From: Campylobacterales bacterium
GTDB taxonomy: Bacteria > Campylobacterota > Campylobacteria > Campylobacterales > Arcobacteraceae
Direction of reading: 5' to 3'
Assembly (NCBI GenBank): GCA_019752775.1
Contig: JAIELU010000044.1
Location: forward strand, 1 to 6,787
Length of the DNA: 6,787 nucleotides
The first letter of the stretch is position 1; each line of letters opens with the position of its first letter. The position numbers and the translations under genes were made by a program. This document shows, piece after piece, positions 5,145-6,787 of this stretch. Under the pieces are notes generated by a model. It saw only the letters and a program-made list of their open reading frames with translations, had not been told where the DNA came from and searched no databases.

Positions 5145-5597
5145 ATGAATTATGTAATTATAAATAATAAAAAATATGAATTAAAAGATATTCCACAAGA
5201 TACGCCAATTTTGTGGGTATTAAGAGATTATTTAAATATGACAGGAACAAAATTTGGTTGTGGAGTTGCCCAATGTGGAGCCTGTACAGTTTTACTTGAA
5301 AATAAAGCAATACGAAGTTGTTCAACTCCTATTAGTGAGGCTTATGAAAAAAATATTACAACTATTGAAAATAAAGATGATATTGAGTTAAAAGCTTTAC
5401 GAATTGTATGGCGGGAACATGATGTTGCCCAATGTGGATATTGTCAAAGTGGACAAATAATAAATGCAGCTGGACTTTTAAAATCAAATGCCCATCCTTC
5501 AAACGAAGAAATCAAAGAAGCAATGAATGGAAATATTTGTAGATGTGGAACTTATAACAAAATCTTAAAAGCTGTAACAACAGTGGCAAAAGGATAA
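5145..5597 (+). CDS. (2Fe-2S)-binding subunit of a molybdenum hydroxylase (IorA-like)
   Basis: This is the 150-residue small subunit of a xanthine oxidase-family enzyme, which passes electrons from the molybdenum centre through two [2Fe-2S] clusters. The N-terminal ferredoxin-like domain carries Cys39, Cys44, Cys47 and Cys59 (FGCGVAQCGACTV, then RSC). The C-terminal all-helical domain carries Cys97 and Cys100 (AQCGYCQSGQ) and Cys132 and Cys134 (GNICRCGTY). All eight ligands are intact, and the length is the family norm (about 150-160). There is no signal peptide, so if the complex is exported it must fold with the Tat-signal partner first. AAGGAAG lies 7 bases before the ATG. The stop is 3 bases before the start of the large subunit, whose ribosome binding site lies in this gene's last codons, so the two are translationally coupled. 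There is no FAD subunit in between, which separates it from CO dehydrogenase-type and PaoABC-type operons. Confidence 0.95.
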   Translation: MNYVIINNKKYELKDIPQDTPILWVLRDYLNMTGTKFGCGVAQCGACTVLLENKAIRSCSTPISEAYEKNITTIENKDDIELKALRIVWREHDVAQCGYCQSGQIINAAGLLKSNAHPSNEEIKEAMNGNICRCGTYNKILKAVTTVAKG

Positions 5598-5600
5598 AAA

Positions 5601-6787
5601 ATGAAATTAACTAGAAGAGACTTTTTAAAAAATAGCACACTTTTAACTTCTGCTTTTGTTATTGGATTTCATCTTCCAATAAAAGGCATGGCAGCTCAAT
5701 TAGAAAATAAAAAAGAAATCATTGAACCAAATGCTTTTATCAAAATTAATAAAGATAATAAAATTACATTTATTCTTGGGCAAGTAGAGATGGGACAAGG
5801 AGCATATACAGGAATTGCTATGTGTATTGCTGATGAGTTAGATGCTTTTTGGGATGAGATTATTTTTGAACCAGCACCTGTAAATGATGTTTATAACATT
5901 CCTGGAATGCCTATGATGTTAACAGGTGGTTCTATGAGTATTAAAACTCAACAACAAAGAGTTAGACTTGTAGGCGCAACTTTAAGATTTATGCTTAAAT
6001 CTGCTGCTGCTAAAAAATGGAAAGTAAGAGTTTATGGTGTAGAAACAAAAGACTCATATGTTATAAATAAAAGAACAAAAGAGAAATTATCTTATGGTAG
6101 TTTAATTGATGAAATAAAAAATATGCCAATTCCAAGTGATGTGAAATTAAAAGAAAAAAATGAGTATAACTTAATCGGAACAAGAGTAAAAAGACATCCA
6201 ATTGAAGTTGAAGAAAAAATAACAGGGAAAGCAAAATTTGGTATTGATGTTAGACTTCCTGATATGAAATATGCTGCACTTGTACAACCAAGAGTTTTTG
6301 GTGCAAAAATTAAAAGTTATGATGACTCAAAAGCAAAAAATATGGCAGGAGTTTTAAAAATAAAACAACTTCCAAATGAAAAAATTGCTGTAATAGCAAA
6401 TCATTGGTATCAAGCAAAACAAGCAAGTGAAGCAATAAGTGTTGAGTGGGATAATGGTGAATTTGAAAAAATTAGTTCAGCTGATTTAGAAAAAGAGTAT
6501 AAAAGTTATTTAGGTAAAGAAGATTTGCCAATAATGAAAAAAGATGGTGATAGTAAAACTGCATTTGATAAAGCTTTTAAAGTTGTTGAAGCTGAGTATT
6601 CTTTTCCATTTTTAGCCCATGCTCCAATGGAACCACTAAACTGTACAGTTCATCATCAAGGTTCTAAAGCATTTATGTCTGTTGGTGGACAATTTCAAAC
6701 GATATACAGAGCTACTTGTGCAAAAATTTTAGGAATTAAACCTGAAGATGTAGAGTATTACAACAACTACTTAGGAAGTAGTTTTGG
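5601..6787 (+). CDS. Tat-exported molybdopterin-binding subunit, xanthine dehydrogenase family (IorB-like), 3' end beyond window
   Basis: This is the catalytic large subunit of a molybdenum hydroxylase; relatives oxidise aldehydes or hydroxylate N-heterocycles such as isoquinoline, using water and usually a cytochrome c as electron acceptor. 395 codons are visible out of an expected 700-750. Residues 1-31 are a Tat signal (TRRDFLKNS, then a hydrophobic run, cleavage near GMA or MAA), so it acts in the periplasm. Family blocks seen are GQVEMGQGAYTGIAM (60-74), LTGGSMSI (107-114), YNLIGTRVKR (189-198), the start of the second domain KITGKAKFGIDVRLPDM (206-222), FPFLAHAPMEPLNCTV (335-350) and LGSSFG at the edge, matching the LGGGFG/LGGSFG cofactor loop. 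The catalytic glutamate near the C-terminus is outside the window. AAGGA lies 7 bases before the ATG, inside the end of the small-subunit gene. IorB is the closest family by layout; the substrate is unknown. Confidence 0.93.
   Translation, partial: MKLTRRDFLKNSTLLTSAFVIGFHLPIKGMAAQLENKKEIIEPNAFIKINKDNKITFILGQVEMGQGAYTGIAMCIADELDAFWDEIIFEPAPVNDVYNIPGMPMMLTGGSMSIKTQQQRVRLVGATLRFMLKSAAAKKWKVRVYGVETKDSYVINKRTKEKLSYGSLIDEIKNMPIPSDVKLKEKNEYNLIGTRVKRHPIEVEEKITGKAKFGIDVRLPDMKYAALVQPRVFGAKIKSYDDSKAKNMAGVLKIKQLPNEKIAVIANHWYQAKQASEAISVEWDNGEFEKISSADLEKEYKSYLGKEDLPIMKKDGDSKTAFDKAFKVVEAEYSFPFLAHAPMEPLNCTVHHQGSKAFMSVGGQFQTIYRATCAKILGIKPEDVEYYNNYLGSSF

Overview
The window is very AT-rich, with short gaps, clear AAGGA-type ribosome binding sites and TATAAT-type promoters. 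Together with the protein styles, this suggests a Campylobacterota bacterium of the Arcobacter/Aliarcobacter kind. That placement is an inference from composition and remembered family resemblance, not from a search.

Layout. Four genes run leftward from about 3.9 kb. They encode a Tat-signal zinc alcohol/aldehyde dehydrogenase (2770-3918), a Sec-exported small cyclophilin-like protein (2302-2751), an MFS efflux-type transporter resembling NepI (1037-2221), and an iron-dependent, YqhD/BDH-type alcohol dehydrogenase cut by the left edge (1-1020). A leftward AraC-family regulator of the YqhC type lies at 4018-4926. Divergent from it is a rightward pair: a small [2Fe-2S] subunit (5145-5597) and a Tat-signal molybdopterin-binding subunit (5601 to beyond 6787). 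This pair forms a periplasmic molybdenum hydroxylase of the isoquinoline 1-oxidoreductase/aldehyde dehydrogenase (IorAB) type.

Main discovery. The same 12-mer, GAGAATTAGGCA, stands in front of all three transcription units: the dehydrogenase operon, the regulator itself and the molybdenum enzyme. At each it is followed by exactly 43 bases and then a perfect TATAAT. The two copies between araC and the molybdenum enzyme form an inverted repeat whose centre (5035.5) is also the exact midpoint between the two divergent -10 boxes. A weaker shared element, TT[C/A]TA, sits 18-22 bases past each 12-mer, where a -35 box would be. The simplest reading is a self-contained regulon in which the AraC protein activates its own gene and both flanking operons.

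How the genes fit together. Everything points to reactive aldehyde or alcohol handling. A periplasmic Mo enzyme would oxidise aldehydes or N-heterocycles, two dehydrogenases would reduce aldehydes, a transporter would export a small molecule, and a YqhC-like regulator would sense the inducer. The substrate cannot be read from sequence. Other unusual points are in the zinc dehydrogenase. It has a second, equally good ribosome binding site and start after its Tat signal, which could give both exported and cytosolic forms, and its structural-zinc loop lacks two of the usual four cysteines.
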